NCBI GenBank assembly: GCA_014323675.1 | Contig: JACONN010000002.1 | Coordinates: 3,020,001-3,084,000, forward strand | From: Hormoscilla sp. GM7CHS1pb | Lineage (GTDB): Bacteria > Cyanobacteriota > Cyanobacteriia > Cyanobacteriales > Desertifilaceae | Direction of reading: 5' to 3' | DNA: 64,000 nt | Shown: piece by piece, positions 40,353 to 50,800 of the stretch | Position numbering within the stretch: position 1 is the stretch's first letter | How the letters are laid out: every line of letters begins with the position of its first letter | Notes under the pieces: generated by a model | What the model saw: only the letters and a program-made list of their open reading frames with translations | Told to the model about the DNA's origin: nothing | Database searches by the model: none | Program-made: the position numbers and the translations under genes

Positions 40353-40383
40353 GAAACCCGGTTTTTTGGAAAAACCGGGTTTC
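40353..40383 (+). terminator. AAACCCGG hairpin after ssrA
   Basis: GAAACCCGGTTTTT / AAAAACCGGGTTTC with a TGG loop, followed by TTAATT. A second terminator-like hairpin of the same family as after htpG and pyrB. A single AAGCACTTTAGTGCTT palindrome lies just upstream (40317-40332). Confidence 0.65.
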
Positions 40384-40687
40384 TTAATTCTGGGGATGAA
40401 CCCGGTAGGCGCGATCGCATTTATCGGGGCAAGGGAGGCCAAGTTGGGGGGATTTTGGCGGGGTTCTGGCAAATTACTGGCAACTGGCTGACTAGCGAAT
40501 AAAGTGTTAACCATTACTGATGGTTCTGAGCACTTTAGGAATGCCATTGATTGGTGAGCTAATCTTCAACTCTCCTCCTACCGAATCTTCAGGGGGGTTG
40601 GCGATCGCCCACTCATCCCGGACAAAGCAAAGTGTACCAGACTGGGTTGGTCCTTGACCACCCATGTCAACCATTTCCCTCGTCTCC

Positions 40688-40771
40688 CTACAGACGCAGC
40701 GCCATGTCAGCGTACTCTTCTGGGATAAACCATTTGGCGACCACATTGGCATCCACAACATAGCGACTCAT
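40688..40771 (-). pseudogene. PIN-domain toxin, truncated
   Basis: Only 27 residues, MSRYVVDANVVAKWFIPEEY and seven more, ending in TAG. VVDANVVAKWF is the start of VapC-type PIN RNases with the first catalytic aspartate. The rest of the domain is not found downstream. The start overlaps the antitoxin stop (ATGA), the usual coupling, so the toxin of this pair has been lost. Confidence 0.75.
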
Positions 40772-40998
40772 AATTCTCGTTCCTCGCGCTGGAGTACGCC
40801 ACTGTCACTGTGCTTGCGTCCCGCTAACTGCTGCCGAATTTGCAAAACCACTGCCAAGGGATCGACAACCTCTTCGGAAACCCCCTGCTCTAAAATAGAT
40901 TTTAATTCCTCCTCCAGAGAATAACCATGTCGCTGAGCGCGAGCTTTCAATTTCTCGATCGCGATCGGATTCAAGTCTGGCAGCACCAGTTGAGTCAT
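40768..40998 (-). CDS. FitA-type antitoxin
   Basis: A 76-residue antitoxin: MTQLVLPDLNPIAIEKLKAR forms a ribbon-helix-helix DNA-binding domain followed by RHGYSLEEELKSILEQ, as in FitA/VapB-like proteins that pair with PIN toxins. It would repress its own operon. ATG 40998 fits the family and has GGAGGG upstream. The partner PIN gene is truncated, so the antitoxin is an orphan. Confidence 0.8.
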   Translation of the reverse strand: MTQLVLPDLNPIAIEKLKARAQRHGYSLEEELKSILEQGVSEEVVDPLAVVLQIRQQLAGRKHSDSGVLQREEREL

Positions 40999-41047
40999 AG
41001 CTAACCCTCCCCAATATACTTTAATCTTATTATAGCCCCGATCGCCC

Positions 41048-41113
41048 CGATCGTTTACCGATCCACCCACCCATGTCGTTGCCTGCTGGCGAACGACAGG
41101 GTGGGTGAAGAGG
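41048..41113. repeat. CACCCACC hairpin repeat, inverted copy
   Basis: Nearly exact reverse complement of 35747-35812, including the CGATCGTTTACCGATC end. Lies upstream of the FitA-type antitoxin gene and may alter its promoter region. Confidence 0.9.
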
Positions 41114-41166
41114 AAACGACTCTCTCATAATGGTCCGATCTGCAGAGGCGCGATCGCGATCTTTCT

Positions 41167-41481
41167 TTACAAGTCCTTCCACGCATCATCCTCCTCTGGC
41201 GACAACCAATCTTTTCCCAAAGACGACTCGCTGAGAATGGCATTGGCAAACTTTCCTGGATTTGTTACCATTAACTGCTTGTCAAATTCCCGCCAAACCA
41301 TTTCAACAGTATGTCGCATTTTATCCAAAATTGCTTCTGGCAATTGGTCGATCGACTCAATTATTTCCGATTTTGACTGCATCTTCATCTCCTGCACAAT
41401 CTCGCTGGATTTGAACTGCGTCCAAATTCGCTCTGGTAACTGTTCCATCTCCAGCTTGAAGTAATATCTTTTCCATTCCAT
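41167..41481 (-). CDS. putative antitoxin-like protein
   Basis: 104 residues from ATG 41481; a shorter form starts at MQSKSEIIESIDQLPEAIL. The C-terminus LSESSLGKDWLSPEEDDAWKDL is of the type seen at the end of small cyanobacterial antitoxins that pair with RelE- or PIN-like toxins. No toxin follows on the same strand. The first 30 residues may be a partial duplication. Function inferred only from the C-terminal pattern. Confidence 0.5.
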   Translation of the reverse strand: MEWKRYYFKLEMEQLPERIWTQFKSSEIVQEMKMQSKSEIIESIDQLPEAILDKMRHTVEMVWREFDKQLMVTNPGKFANAILSESSLGKDWLSPEEDDAWKDL

Positions 41482-41522
41482 TGTTTACCTCCTTTGACCG
41501 GGGACACCGACGATCCCACGTA

Positions 41523-41714
41523 TTATTCATCTCGAGCTAGAATCAAGTTGAGCACGTTCAACTCATGGGAATTCAGCAACTGTTTATCTGTAAACAACTT
41601 ATTCCTGATTTCATTTAAACTATAGCTCCTGAACACCACAAATGGAAATTTTTCATAATTATACCCGATCGGCAACATGTTGTCCGCTGGGTAGGGTGCA
41701 TCCCAGTTTGGCAA
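41523..41714 (-). CDS. unrecognised small ORF
   Basis: A 63-codon frame (MPNWDAPYPADNML...LILARDE). The N-terminal codons lie in a string AACTGGGATGCACCC that also occurs near 43126 and may be a dispersed repeat. No family recognised; could be the end of a lost gene. Confidence 0.25.
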   Translation of the reverse strand: MPNWDAPYPADNMLPIGYNYEKFPFVVFRSYSLNEIRNKLFTDKQLLNSHELNVLNLILARDE

Positions 41715-41791
41715 TAAGTATAAATGCTGAGTTGATGAAGTTTCGAGATCGTGTTAGGCTTACAGAGTAGGCAAACGTTACCCCTGAAATT

Positions 41792-43039
41792 ATGAATCCT
41801 GAGAAGTTGGCTCAAATTCAATCATATGCTTTGGGCATCGCTGCCTTGTTGTATGAGGAGGCTCAAGCGACTGTTCCAGAACAATTGAAAACGCTTGAAG
41901 GACTTGAAGCTACTGTCCGTGAGCAGTTACTCCAATACGTCAGTCCAGAAATTGCCCTTTTTTTATCCAAAACAGCAGTGGCACCACTGCCGGGCGAGTC
42001 CGAATCTTAAACAGCATTTTGGGCAAGATTGCAATTACCTCCAAACAAGCGGCATTTTTTGATGTTTTACCCTCTAGCCAGTGGAGCCCCTATCTGGAGA
42101 AATGTTGCTTGTTACTGAGTGCGAACTCTTCCTATGAACACGCCGAGGAAGATATTAAGGTGCTCACGGGGATTCCCGTCTCCCGGGGAACCCAGCAACG
42201 ACTGGTGCAGCGCCATTCCAAAGAATTGCCTCTTGCCTCCGAAGCCCAAGAAAAAATGAGCCCTCCAAAAGGGAACGATCCCGGTCCTTCCAAAGAGTTG
42301 CCTCTTGCCTCCGAAGCCCAAGAAGAAATAAGCCCGACTCAAGGAAAAGAGCCCAGTCCGCCCAGTCCTTTCTGTAAGTTGCCGACAGCTTCTGCTTCCG
42401 AAGTCATTGAAGAAATGAGCATTGACGGGGGGAAAGTGCGCTTGCGGACCCCGCCAGGGTTTCCCTGTGAGTGGCGCGATTACAAGGGGGTCAATCTGCA
42501 TGACCTGGGGGTAGCTGCTTTCTTTCGGGACAATGCTGGACTGGTCAAATGGGTCAATCAGCAGCCTTTGGCCAATCCGCTGGTGTGTCTCGGAGATGGT
42601 CATGATGGTATCTGGAATCTATTTGCCGAGATTGGTACGACCATCTTTCGTCAAGAAATCCTCGATTGGTATCACTTGATGGAAAACCTGGAAAAAGTCG
42701 GCGGGTCCAGCTCTAGACTAGCACGAATAAAAGCCCTCTTATGGTCTGGTAAGGTAGAAGAGGCCCTCAAAGAATTTGATGATTGGGATCATCCACGGGT
42801 GGAGAATTTTAGGGCCTATGTGACCAAGCATCGCCACCGCATTGTCAACTATGGCTATTATCTTGCTGTTGGCATTTCGATTGGTTCGGGAGATGTAGAA
42901 TCAACGATACACAGAAGGCAGCACGGATAAAGATTTCAGGAGCGCAGTGGAAAGCCGCCAATGTCCCACAGGTTCTACGGCATCTCGCAGCGTAGGGGGC
43001 CCGGAGCGTGCTTATCTTAATGGAGTATTCTCCAGGTGA
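41792..43039 (+). pseudogene. ISKra4-family transposase, degraded
   Basis: Begins MNPEKLAQIQSYALGIAALL, the normal N-terminus. The frame shifts near 42000 (the next frame reads RILNSILGKIAIT). The DDE core follows: EMSIDGGKVRLRTP, VCLGDGHDGIWNL, LDWYHLMENL and IGSGDVESTIH. A 27-residue stretch (KELPLASEAQE...) is duplicated in tandem. After STIHR the frame shifts again, and the C-terminal SGAQWKAANVPQVLRH is separated from RAYLNGVFSR by a ~23-bp GC-rich repeat. Inactive; terminal repeats not identified. Confidence 0.85.
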
Positions 43040-44121
43040 GTCAAACAAGACATTACTTGATGACGACTAATCATACTGCCACCGAACGTGACCGCTTGTA
43101 TCCTGAGTATTTTTACCGATTGCAAAACTGGGATGCACCCGCTGGGTACAGCGATCGCACGTACAGAGATAGCAGTTCCCGAAATGTCTTTCCTTCTGGT
43201 TCCTCTATCCCCTTGGCAAAATAATCGCCCATTGCTTCGCTGCTAATAAATGTCAGCAGCGGTAAGGCATAATATTGATCGGTACGCACCGAGTTCTGCT
43301 CGTATCGCTGTGTCCTGTTTTCCCTTCCTTCCAGGAGTTTGTTGACTAGCTCGATCGCCCCTCTGGTGGCCGATCGCAGACTCTCTGGATAATGACTACT
43401 TTTACTGACCTTACGGAGTTTGTCTAAAAATTCATCATCGGCGTCATGCTTGAATATTTGCTCTAGACGGATCTCATAGTTCTCTTGGAGATTTTTATCC
43501 TTCAGGGAGACCAGCAACAGACTGCCACTAATATGTCCTGCTTCTAGATTACCAAATTTCAGCAGTCCATCAAACCCTTTACTTGCCAATTTCTCAAAAC
43601 TTTTCCCCAATGTCTCCCGCACGGATAGATAGTCAACCGTTTTAGGGTTACCAGATTTTTCGGCATCAGTCAAGACAAATCTTGCCCGGGCCAGCAGTTT
43701 CCTTAAACTCCCATGTACTTCATTCAAAAGTTTATCAGTGCGGCGGCGGATATGTTCTCTCTTTAATTCCCCTATTAGGGCCGCCATGCTGCCGGAAAAT
43801 GTGTCCCCCGCTGCAAATACTGACTTCCCCCCGATCGGGATCATCATATAATGTTTTTTGCCGATCTGTCCTGCACCTGAGATCCGGGTCATCACTGCTG
43901 TTTTCAAGATCAGCAAGATGTTCGCTAAACTTAATTTGCTCTCCCGTAATTCTTTCTCGGGTTCTTCCCCGTAGTAAATTGCTTGTTCGTAAAGGTAAAA
44001 GGTCAGGTATTTGTCTTCTCCATCCAGGGTTTTCTTTACTTTTGCTCCATTTTCAATGTATTCTCCCCGACCGCGATAAATTACCTGGATCGCTTCCATC
44101 AAGTTCCTTTCAATTTGAAAC

Positions 44122-44147
44122 CGATCGCGCAGCGTGGCGCCAGCCAT
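44122..44147 (-). repeat. 26-bp repeat in helicase gene, site 3
   Basis: On the minus strand ATGGCTGGCGCCACGCTGCG plus CGATCG. Sits between KHILVDIP and FQIERNLMEAIQ; removing 26 bp rejoins the frames just before motif VI. Confidence 0.9.
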
Positions 44148-44796
44148 GGAATGTCTACCAGGATATGCTTGGTCTTGGGAAAGGATAGTCCTCGACTCGC
44201 TGAGGAGGTCATGAAGATTACTTTCACGTCATTCTTGTGCTTTTGCAGTTCCTGTTTATAGGACTCGGAAATGTTCGAGTGAATTTCTAGGTAATCTTCA
44301 AATTGCTCGAATTTGCCGCGATCCTCTTTCAGTTTCTCCGTCAGTTTTTTTAACCGCTGCTTGTCCTGGATGTAGACAATTATCTGTCCCGCTTCCCGTC
44401 TATTCAGCAACTCATTCAAGTCTGCGGTAATCTCTGTTTGCACCCGATCGACCACATCAGATTTATCATATAGTTCCGACTCCTTAAATTTACTGGACTC
44501 GATGAATACTTTGTAGGTAATATCCAAACTTCGGGCCGGATAGGAGTTGGCATTAATCAATGTCGCGGGCGATCGCCCATACTCAAAAGGTTCCACGGAG
44601 AGGGGGGAACCTGGACCTGATGCCGGTCGGAAAAAGATTTTGTCCGGTGCTACATCCCGTCTGGGCGCAGCATCGCCCATATGCTGAAGGATCACCTCTG
44701 AGTTGACGATGGAGGCATCGGCAACTATAATTTTAGTATTAAACCCATGGGTACTATCCATTAACTCATAGTCTCGCGCCAGTTTACTAATGCCGC

Positions 44797-44822
44797 TGAT
44801 CGCGCAGCGTGGCGCCAGCCAT
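44797..44822 (-). repeat. 26-bp repeat in helicase gene, site 2
   Basis: Same element, same orientation. Sits between GDDSGVEF and SGISKLARDYEL, after the Walker B region; removal restores the frame. Confidence 0.9.
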
Positions 44823-45651
44823 AGAACTCGACCCCACTGTCGTCTCCGGTAATTTCATCAATCATCACGAACATGTGCTTGATCCGCTGGGAGATTGCTT
44901 GCATCTTGGCGGGATTAACGAATCCTTCTCTCTCATTATAAACGGTCCTAAAGATTTTACTGAAATGTTCCAGAGTATCTTTACCATGGGCGGTTTTCTT
45001 AAAAGACTGTACGGAAACTGTGGCGATAATGTTATTGGAAAGGCCACGTTCCACCATTGTCCCGATCGCATCACAAACACTAGATAAGACTCCCCGAGTT
45101 CTCTGACCGCCATCTTGAATTAAGTCCTCCATTGTCTGATGGAGTCGCTGCTGGTATTCTTCCCGACGCATCAGAATCATATCGCTATCTAAAAAATGGA
45201 CTCCTTTTTCGGTAAATTCTCCCTGAATTAAATTAGTCTGGTATTGCACCGTGCAACGTCCCATGTTAGACTTGATGATGTCAGAATTGCTGTTGATGCA
45301 AAACAGGCGATCGTCGCACAACCGGTCTCCCTGCTTGAACTTCTCGATGATATCTCGGTTAACTTGGATGCGGGGACTGATATATAAGAACAAAAATCCC
45401 TCATCCATATGCTGCTTGAGAAATTCCACAATGGCCGTAGTCTTGCCAATACCGGGATTTCCCGTTAAAAACAGATAGTTTTCCTTAGCAGTCAAAGCTT
45501 TTCCGATCAAAGCAGCGTGGGCATCTCGCAAAGTCATCGTTCCCGTTAATCCCACTTGGGCCATTAACTCTGGCGGGACGTTGGCAATGGAATTGAAAAA
45601 ATCGGTAATCTTTTCCTGGTGAGTGATGCGAGTGACTCCGTTCCCTGATGC

Positions 45652-45677
45652 CGATCGCGCAGCGTGGCGCCAGCCAT
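45652..45677 (-). repeat. 26-bp repeat in helicase gene, site 1
   Basis: Same element, same orientation. Sits between FMQDLS and ASGNGVTRITHQEK, upstream of Walker A; removal restores the frame. Confidence 0.9.
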
Positions 45678-45883
45678 AGACAGGTCCTGCATGAATTTTC
45701 GGCCATTGATAAAACTCTTGGCCGCATTCCGAGAAATCGTTCTCCAAACAATATCCCGGGCGGCGTCGATCGCCCGTTCCTTATCCTCCTTCTTGTAGAT
45801 GTCGGCGCAAGTTCGTAAAATATCGATTTGAGGGGGATGCAAGGACATGGCGCTGACTCCCCGATCGCTGTAACCGAACACGT

Positions 45884-46693
45884 TCAAAGTGAGGGGTCCG
45901 TTGGTTGCAGAATCTTAGCAGACAGCAAAAACTGATAGAAGCTGTAAGCATAACTCCCCGCTTGAATCAATTTAGCACTTTCTTTATCCTTAGTTTTGAA
46001 AGCGGTGAAATATCGGACCAAGTCCGGGGAAAACTTGAAGTCCAGGTTTCCCGTATCGATACTCAGTTGAGAGAAAACGCTTTTCGATCGCAAATATTTG
46101 ATCTCCCGCAGCAGGTATCGCCGTAAAATCTCCACATTATCCAGATCCTGAATATCTTCTGCGGACTTAACCGAGAACACGGACAAATCTACCGAGAGGA
46201 TCCGGAACTTTTTGCGGTAACGCAATAGCATCAGGGTATCAGCTTTGAGAAATTCTCCTTTTTGCTGGTAGCGACCAATATCCACCTTAACATTACCCAA
46301 CTGAGACAAAAGCGAGTGAAATCCTTCTTCCTCACTTTGGGGATGAGTCCCCACACTGTTTTCACCGCGAAAATTGCACTGGAAATAGATAATCTCCAGC
46401 TTGTTTGAGTCCCATTTCGCAGCTTCCAGGTATTCCCGGAAGAAGTTGAGACCGCAAAGAAACCCTTTTTGCAGGAAAAATAAACTCCATTTGCCGATCG
46501 TCTGGCGATGGGACGCATCCACCACCCCCGCCCGATCGACTATCCGCCGATGTATCTGGGGGAAGCGCAACTCTTGCAGGTCTCGTTCAAAAAATGTACC
46601 AAATTTATGTTTGATATTCTTTTCGCGAATATAGGCGAGGATCCCAATGTTGAACCCCACCTCGAACAAGCGTCCTAAATCTTCTGCGATCAT
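45884..46693 (-). CDS. unrecognised 269-residue protein of helicase cluster
   Basis: A 269-residue mixed alpha/beta protein, intact. It starts MIAEDLGRLFEVGFNIGILA and has a central stretch KADTLMLLRYRKKFRILSVD that looks like adjacent beta strands of a nuclease-like core, but no catalytic set is certain. It precedes the helicase gene by ~36 bp on the same strand, so they are probably co-transcribed. Its stop overlaps a frame that could also extend the helicase upstream from a TTG codon. No family recognised. Confidence 0.6.
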   Translation of the reverse strand: MIAEDLGRLFEVGFNIGILAYIREKNIKHKFGTFFERDLQELRFPQIHRRIVDRAGVVDASHRQTIGKWSLFFLQKGFLCGLNFFREYLEAAKWDSNKLEIIYFQCNFRGENSVGTHPQSEEEGFHSLLSQLGNVKVDIGRYQQKGEFLKADTLMLLRYRKKFRILSVDLSVFSVKSAEDIQDLDNVEILRRYLLREIKYLRSKSVFSQLSIDTGNLDFKFSPDLVRYFTAFKTKDKESAKLIQAGSYAYSFYQFLLSAKILQPTDPSL

Positions 46694-46740
46694 TTTTATC
46701 TACCTCCTTCACTCTTCACTTCTCTGTTCTCTTCGCTGTC

Positions 46741-46800
46741 ATCCCGCAGGGGGTTCAAACCCCCTGCTAATAGCTGAAGTCGGTTTCAACCGACTAATAA
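46741..46800. repeat. GC-rich paired palindromes
   Basis: GCAGGGGGTTCAAACCCCCTGC and GTCGGTTTCAACCGAC side by side with TAATAACAT after them. The second type (AGTCGGTT...AACCGACT) also occurs near 37400 and 62880. Intergenic, between the HNH gene and the 269-residue gene. Confidence 0.75.
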
Positions 46801-46851
46801 CATCTTAAACTAATTAATTCTAGCATTTTTACCCTCATTGTGCATGTCGCT

Positions 46852-47265
46852 CTAAGGATACAGTTCTTCATCAATCAATGCTTGACGATTAAATCGGCGA
46901 TTTTGGACGTTAAATTTCAGCAAAAATACAGTAGCCCTTCCTACTGGAGTTATTCCTACAATCATAGCATTATTTAACCTAAAATGCTCGGCCCATGATT
47001 GGCGACGAGGATTGAACAAAGGTACTATTTCTCCAGTAATTGGGTCTAAACTAGCTAAATCAGATCCTTTGTGACGATTGCAGGGTAAACAGGACAATGC
47101 TAAATTAGATGCAATTGTTTCACCCCCATGTTTCAGGGCAATAATATGGTCAATTTCATGACTGTACATAGAAAACTCTTCACTAATCAAGCAATATTCG
47201 CATTTACCCTTCGCCCGTTCGATTACCAACTTGCGCAAAGGAGAAGGAATTAAAGGAGAACTCAT
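46852..47265 (-). CDS. HNH endonuclease
   Basis: A 137-residue HNH nuclease: KGKCEYCLISEEF, then HEIDHIIALKHGG, then SNLALSCLPCNRHKG. Two CxxC pairs bind zinc and the HEIDH/N/H residues form the nuclease site. The C-terminal part binds DNA or a partner. The ATG overlaps the preceding stop, so it is coupled to the upstream small gene. Such pairs are widespread in cyanobacteria; whether they defend, home or regulate is unknown. Intact. Confidence 0.88.
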   Translation of the reverse strand: MSSPLIPSPLRKLVIERAKGKCEYCLISEEFSMYSHEIDHIIALKHGGETIASNLALSCLPCNRHKGSDLASLDPITGEIVPLFNPRRQSWAEHFRLNNAMIVGITPVGRATVFLLKFNVQNRRFNRQALIDEELYP

Positions 47266-47651
47266 TTTTCTTTAAAACTATAGGAGCGAGCCTTTAGTAA
47301 AATGATCAGTCGATCTAGCTGTTCGTACAGATCGAGTTCAGCTATTTCTGTTTCGTTCAGAGTTGCTTCTCTGTTTTTATATAAGAGCGATCGCAAACGC
47401 GCCTGCGCTGCTGAAGAAACTTTAAACCTTGCAATTTCTTGAGGACTAGGAGCATTGATTAAAAAATCAATTACTTCCCCATAAACTGGCGGCAGGTCAG
47501 TCGGACTAGCAACTGCTAGAAGTAACTCCGGCGCCGAATCTCTCGGGTAAATATTGTCTACCAGCCAACTCAGCAAGTCGGGCAGACGATTTTCGAGAGG
47601 TTGTAAGCGTTTAGCCAGTTCATCTGGCACTTTAATTGTTAGTTCAGCCAT
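47262..47651 (-). CDS. small partner protein of HNH endonuclease
   Basis: A 129-residue protein starting MAELTIKVPDELAKRLQPLE, a ribbon-helix-helix-like beginning, followed by a helical domain with KVSSAAQARLRSLLYKNREA. It overlaps the HNH gene by four bases (ATGA). The arrangement and DNA-binding-like N-terminus suggest an antitoxin-like or regulatory partner. Intact. Confidence 0.7.
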   Translation of the reverse strand: MAELTIKVPDELAKRLQPLENRLPDLLSWLVDNIYPRDSAPELLLAVASPTDLPPVYGEVIDFLINAPSPQEIARFKVSSAAQARLRSLLYKNREATLNETEIAELDLYEQLDRLIILLKARSYSFKEK

Positions 47652-47748
47652 AATAGATAGTTAAGTTTCTCCTCATTTTATATTCGCTGGTATAGCAGTT
47701 CTCATCCTTTGTGTTATCTGCTGTCGGAGATGGATGAATCTCACGAAT

Positions 47749-47803
47749 AGCCCGCGCAGGCGGGCTTGGTTCGAGTAGCCGGACCCTTTAGGGTTCGGGC
47801 GGC
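47749..47803 (+). repeat. dispersed hairpin repeat (AGCCGGACCCTTTAGGG)
   Basis: Palindrome AGCCCGCGCAGGCGGGCT (47749-47766), then AGCCGGACCCTTTAGGGTTC. Inverted copy at 61617-61671, divergent copy at 7440-7514. Just before it (47692) is TATAGCAGTTCTCAT, the same string that begins the element at 57901. Confidence 0.85.
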
Positions 47804-47877
47804 TGTATCACATCAATGCCGAGATTCGCTATAACGTCGCCCAGAGGCTCTGGCTCCTGTGGCCCTATTGATCCTAC

Positions 47878-50800
47878 CTATCGGCCTCCTTTTTGTACAT
47901 TCAAGGCCCGCCTCGCTTCTGTCAAGAAGGCCAGAAGGTTAAATTCCACTTTTTGGGTACTGTGAGGAACAATTGACAGCGCCCCTACCCCATCATCCCC
48001 AATTATATTCTCGTAGGGGTCTAGCTTCAGACTAATTTTACCACTCTTCTCATAGCGGGAAAAGTGAAACAGGGTGAGATATTGCAAGATATCCGTTTTC
48101 AGGCTATTGCCATTGCTATCATATATCAAAACCCATGTTGATGTCTTGGTCATCCAGAACCCCCTCATAAAAATCTCCCAGCAGGGTGGCGTAGGAAATC
48201 ACCCCGTTGTAAAACCGATCGTCTTCTTTTCCTACTTTAATCCCATTGAATAGATTATAGAAGACTACCACCTGCTTGCTGGAGTCCGCCACTAAGTTGG
48301 TCAAGTCCCTGGTATCTTGCACGTACATCGACATCTGAGTCTTTTTCGGTGCCACCACATAGTATTTATCATAGAATACCGGGTAGATTTTGATATCGTT
48401 TCTCCCTTCCTTTAATGCCTGCATCACCGGTCGGGACATGAAGAACAGCCCTTCCTGTTCGTCCTTCTGTGTCAGGTTCAGGGTACTGGAATAGGGTGTT
48501 TTGGCAATATACAGGAAATGTCGGAACCCCTTATCGTATAGTTTTGCCACTGCATTCTCGATCGCGACCGGTCTTTGAAACATCCGTTGGTGTTCGTCCT
48601 TAGTACAAAAGCTGTACAGGGGTTCCAGACGAATGCTACCATTTCCTAACTTCTCAATCCCGATCGCCTCTCCCACCAAGGTAGACAACTTGCGATCGCC
48701 CCGCCAACTAGCATCACTTTCCTTGCTACTGACTACAATAATAGCTAGTTTTTCCAACTGGGGCTGATAGTCAGAGAATTGAAAGACTTTCGGGAGTACA
48801 GAATACAGAGAACTAAGGGCATTATTAACTCTGTATTTTTCCGGACTCCGAGTCACCTTCAACCCTTGGGCGTTCGACTGATGTTCCTTGTCGCTGAGTA
48901 AGTGCGCTAAAATTTTCGAGAGCGATCGCATCAACACCTCCGCCTGAGAACTGTCCTGGGCCGATCGCAAATGCAACCGCATTATCGGCACAAATATTTC
49001 CGGTTCTACCAACTCCAGCAACCACCACAAGCATATATAGTAGCAAAGAGAATGTTACTCTATACAAGAACGCTTTGTGAGACTCCCCACCTGGGAAAAT
49101 TTCGTTTTGTAATCGTTGATGTTCGTATGGTACTACTACTATCTTATTTTTGATAAAAGATCGATCGTATATGTCCCTACAGCTTCTTTCCTGCTTCAAA
49201 GAAGGAGTCATCAGAATTGGCATAGTTTTCAGATCGCCTATATCATAACCCATACTAAATGTTTGCCGATCTTTCGTCTGAAAATACCGCAGATCCTCAA
49301 AGGCGATCGTCACTGGCAGATGACAGAGATAGCTACTATCTACATGACGTTCCTTGACCGCAATATACTTGAGGCATTTTTACCATTCCGCTCCCACACT
49401 AATTTGAAAAACCTTTTTTCCTCTATGATTATATCTTGACTGCGTTCTAGTATACCCCTTTTTACCCCTATTTGCAACGGCACCGACTGCTTCTCCCAGA
49501 TGCGATCGCGTTTCAGAAATTTTTGGAGCAGATCTTTTAACTTGTCAATTTTCACTTTGACATTTTTTCTGGCAAGGTCTTCCCGTATCTGGTTAAATAG
49601 CTGTCGCTTGCTATTTTCATTTTCCGTTCTCAGTACCTCTCGGATCCGATCGCACGCGGGTCTCGGATCGTAACTTAGTTCCGATCGCGGATCGTAGTTG
49701 CTAGCGGTGGGGTCGAGATTAGAACCCAGGATAAAGCTGTATAAAAAAGCGATTCTCAAGACTCTTTCCTTGAACCAACCCCAGTGGTGGTGTCCTCTAG
49801 TCTGGACATATGTTCTTGCATTTTTTCGGAACTGTTGGATGCTATCTGATGCAGATGATAATCCAACACTTTGGGGGATCCCTCTTCTATGTGAACCTTA
49901 CCGCCAAACTTGAGCTTCATCCCGAAAGTAAACTGCCTTTCGCCCCGTTCTTCATCCGTAGTTTCTCCCAAATATCCTGCGATCGAGGGAATAATGGGCA
50001 GACTATCAAACACTTCCGCCCGCGCAAACATATCTCGTAAATTAACAAATGTACCCTCATAGCTTATCCTGTAATATTCGTCATCTTGGTCGCTATCATT
50101 GATGTAATCTTCTAGCAACCGCAGTCGCCGAATCAAATCTTGCAAATAAACCCGGTCCTTTTCATTACTGTCGATATTGGCCAGGATAAACTCTAGATAA
50201 CGGATTTTGGCCTCTCGTTTCAGCTTCCCCAGAGATTCTGTATCCATGATGCGCCGGAGTTCGTACAAGTCAGACTTTTTATTCTCGATCGAGTCCCTTA
50301 GGGTCTCATGTAAATCCTCTAACTCGTCTTCTGCAAATTTACTTTCTATATAGTTGGACAGACTTGCTTGCAACTGTTCTCCGAAGCTATTGATCCCCCC
50401 ACAGTAATCGTCAACTTGTGAAATTTTAGCAGAGACTCGCTTCCCCGGCGATCGGACTGGATACTGAGGCGCTGTTTTTCCAAGCCTGTATACTCTTTTG
50501 AGAAGGGATAGGTAAATCCTAAAGCCGCACTAGAACCTTTAAATGTTGATAAATCAGTCAACATTCCCGCGATCGCCTCCTCTACATTGCCATCGCCTAC
50601 AGCATCCCGCAGCAGTTGGCCCAGGCGATCGCGGATTTTGCGGATGCGATCGGCAAAATCCGTAGTTGAGCTAAAATTGACAGTAGCCATCTTGACGCCG
50701 CTTTTGAGGGCCAAAGGATTCTCAACCCGTGCCGTCGCCACCGCAAAAGCAATGCGATCGACATCTATTTGCAGTCTCTTGCCATCTTTCGAGAACTGGA

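Larger units (their letters stand above)
43113..45848 (-). pseudogene. large helicase-like ATPase with three 26-bp inserts
   Basis: About 880 residues once the inserts are removed. Start MSLHPPQIDILRTCADIY with GGGGAG upstream. Walker A is FLTGNPGIGKTTAIVEFL, Walker B is MFVMIDEIT, motif V-like is TSSASRGLSFP, and motif VI is EAIQVIYRGRGE, i.e. a two-domain superfamily 2-like helicase. The C-terminal ~300 residues are helical and unrecognised. Frames break exactly at 45652-45677, 44797-44822 and 44122-44147, each a copy of one 26-bp repeat; deleting each restores the protein. It is the last gene of a minus-strand cluster with unknown partners. Confidence 0.75.

Noticed and set aside
43036..43224. 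62-codon plus-strand ORF
   Set aside because: Overlaps the end of the helicase frame and a short repeated string; no coding features.
45564..45887. Separate small gene beginning at a TTG codon
   Set aside because: Its sequence is the N-terminus of the helicase, and its tail is created by the 26-bp insertion.
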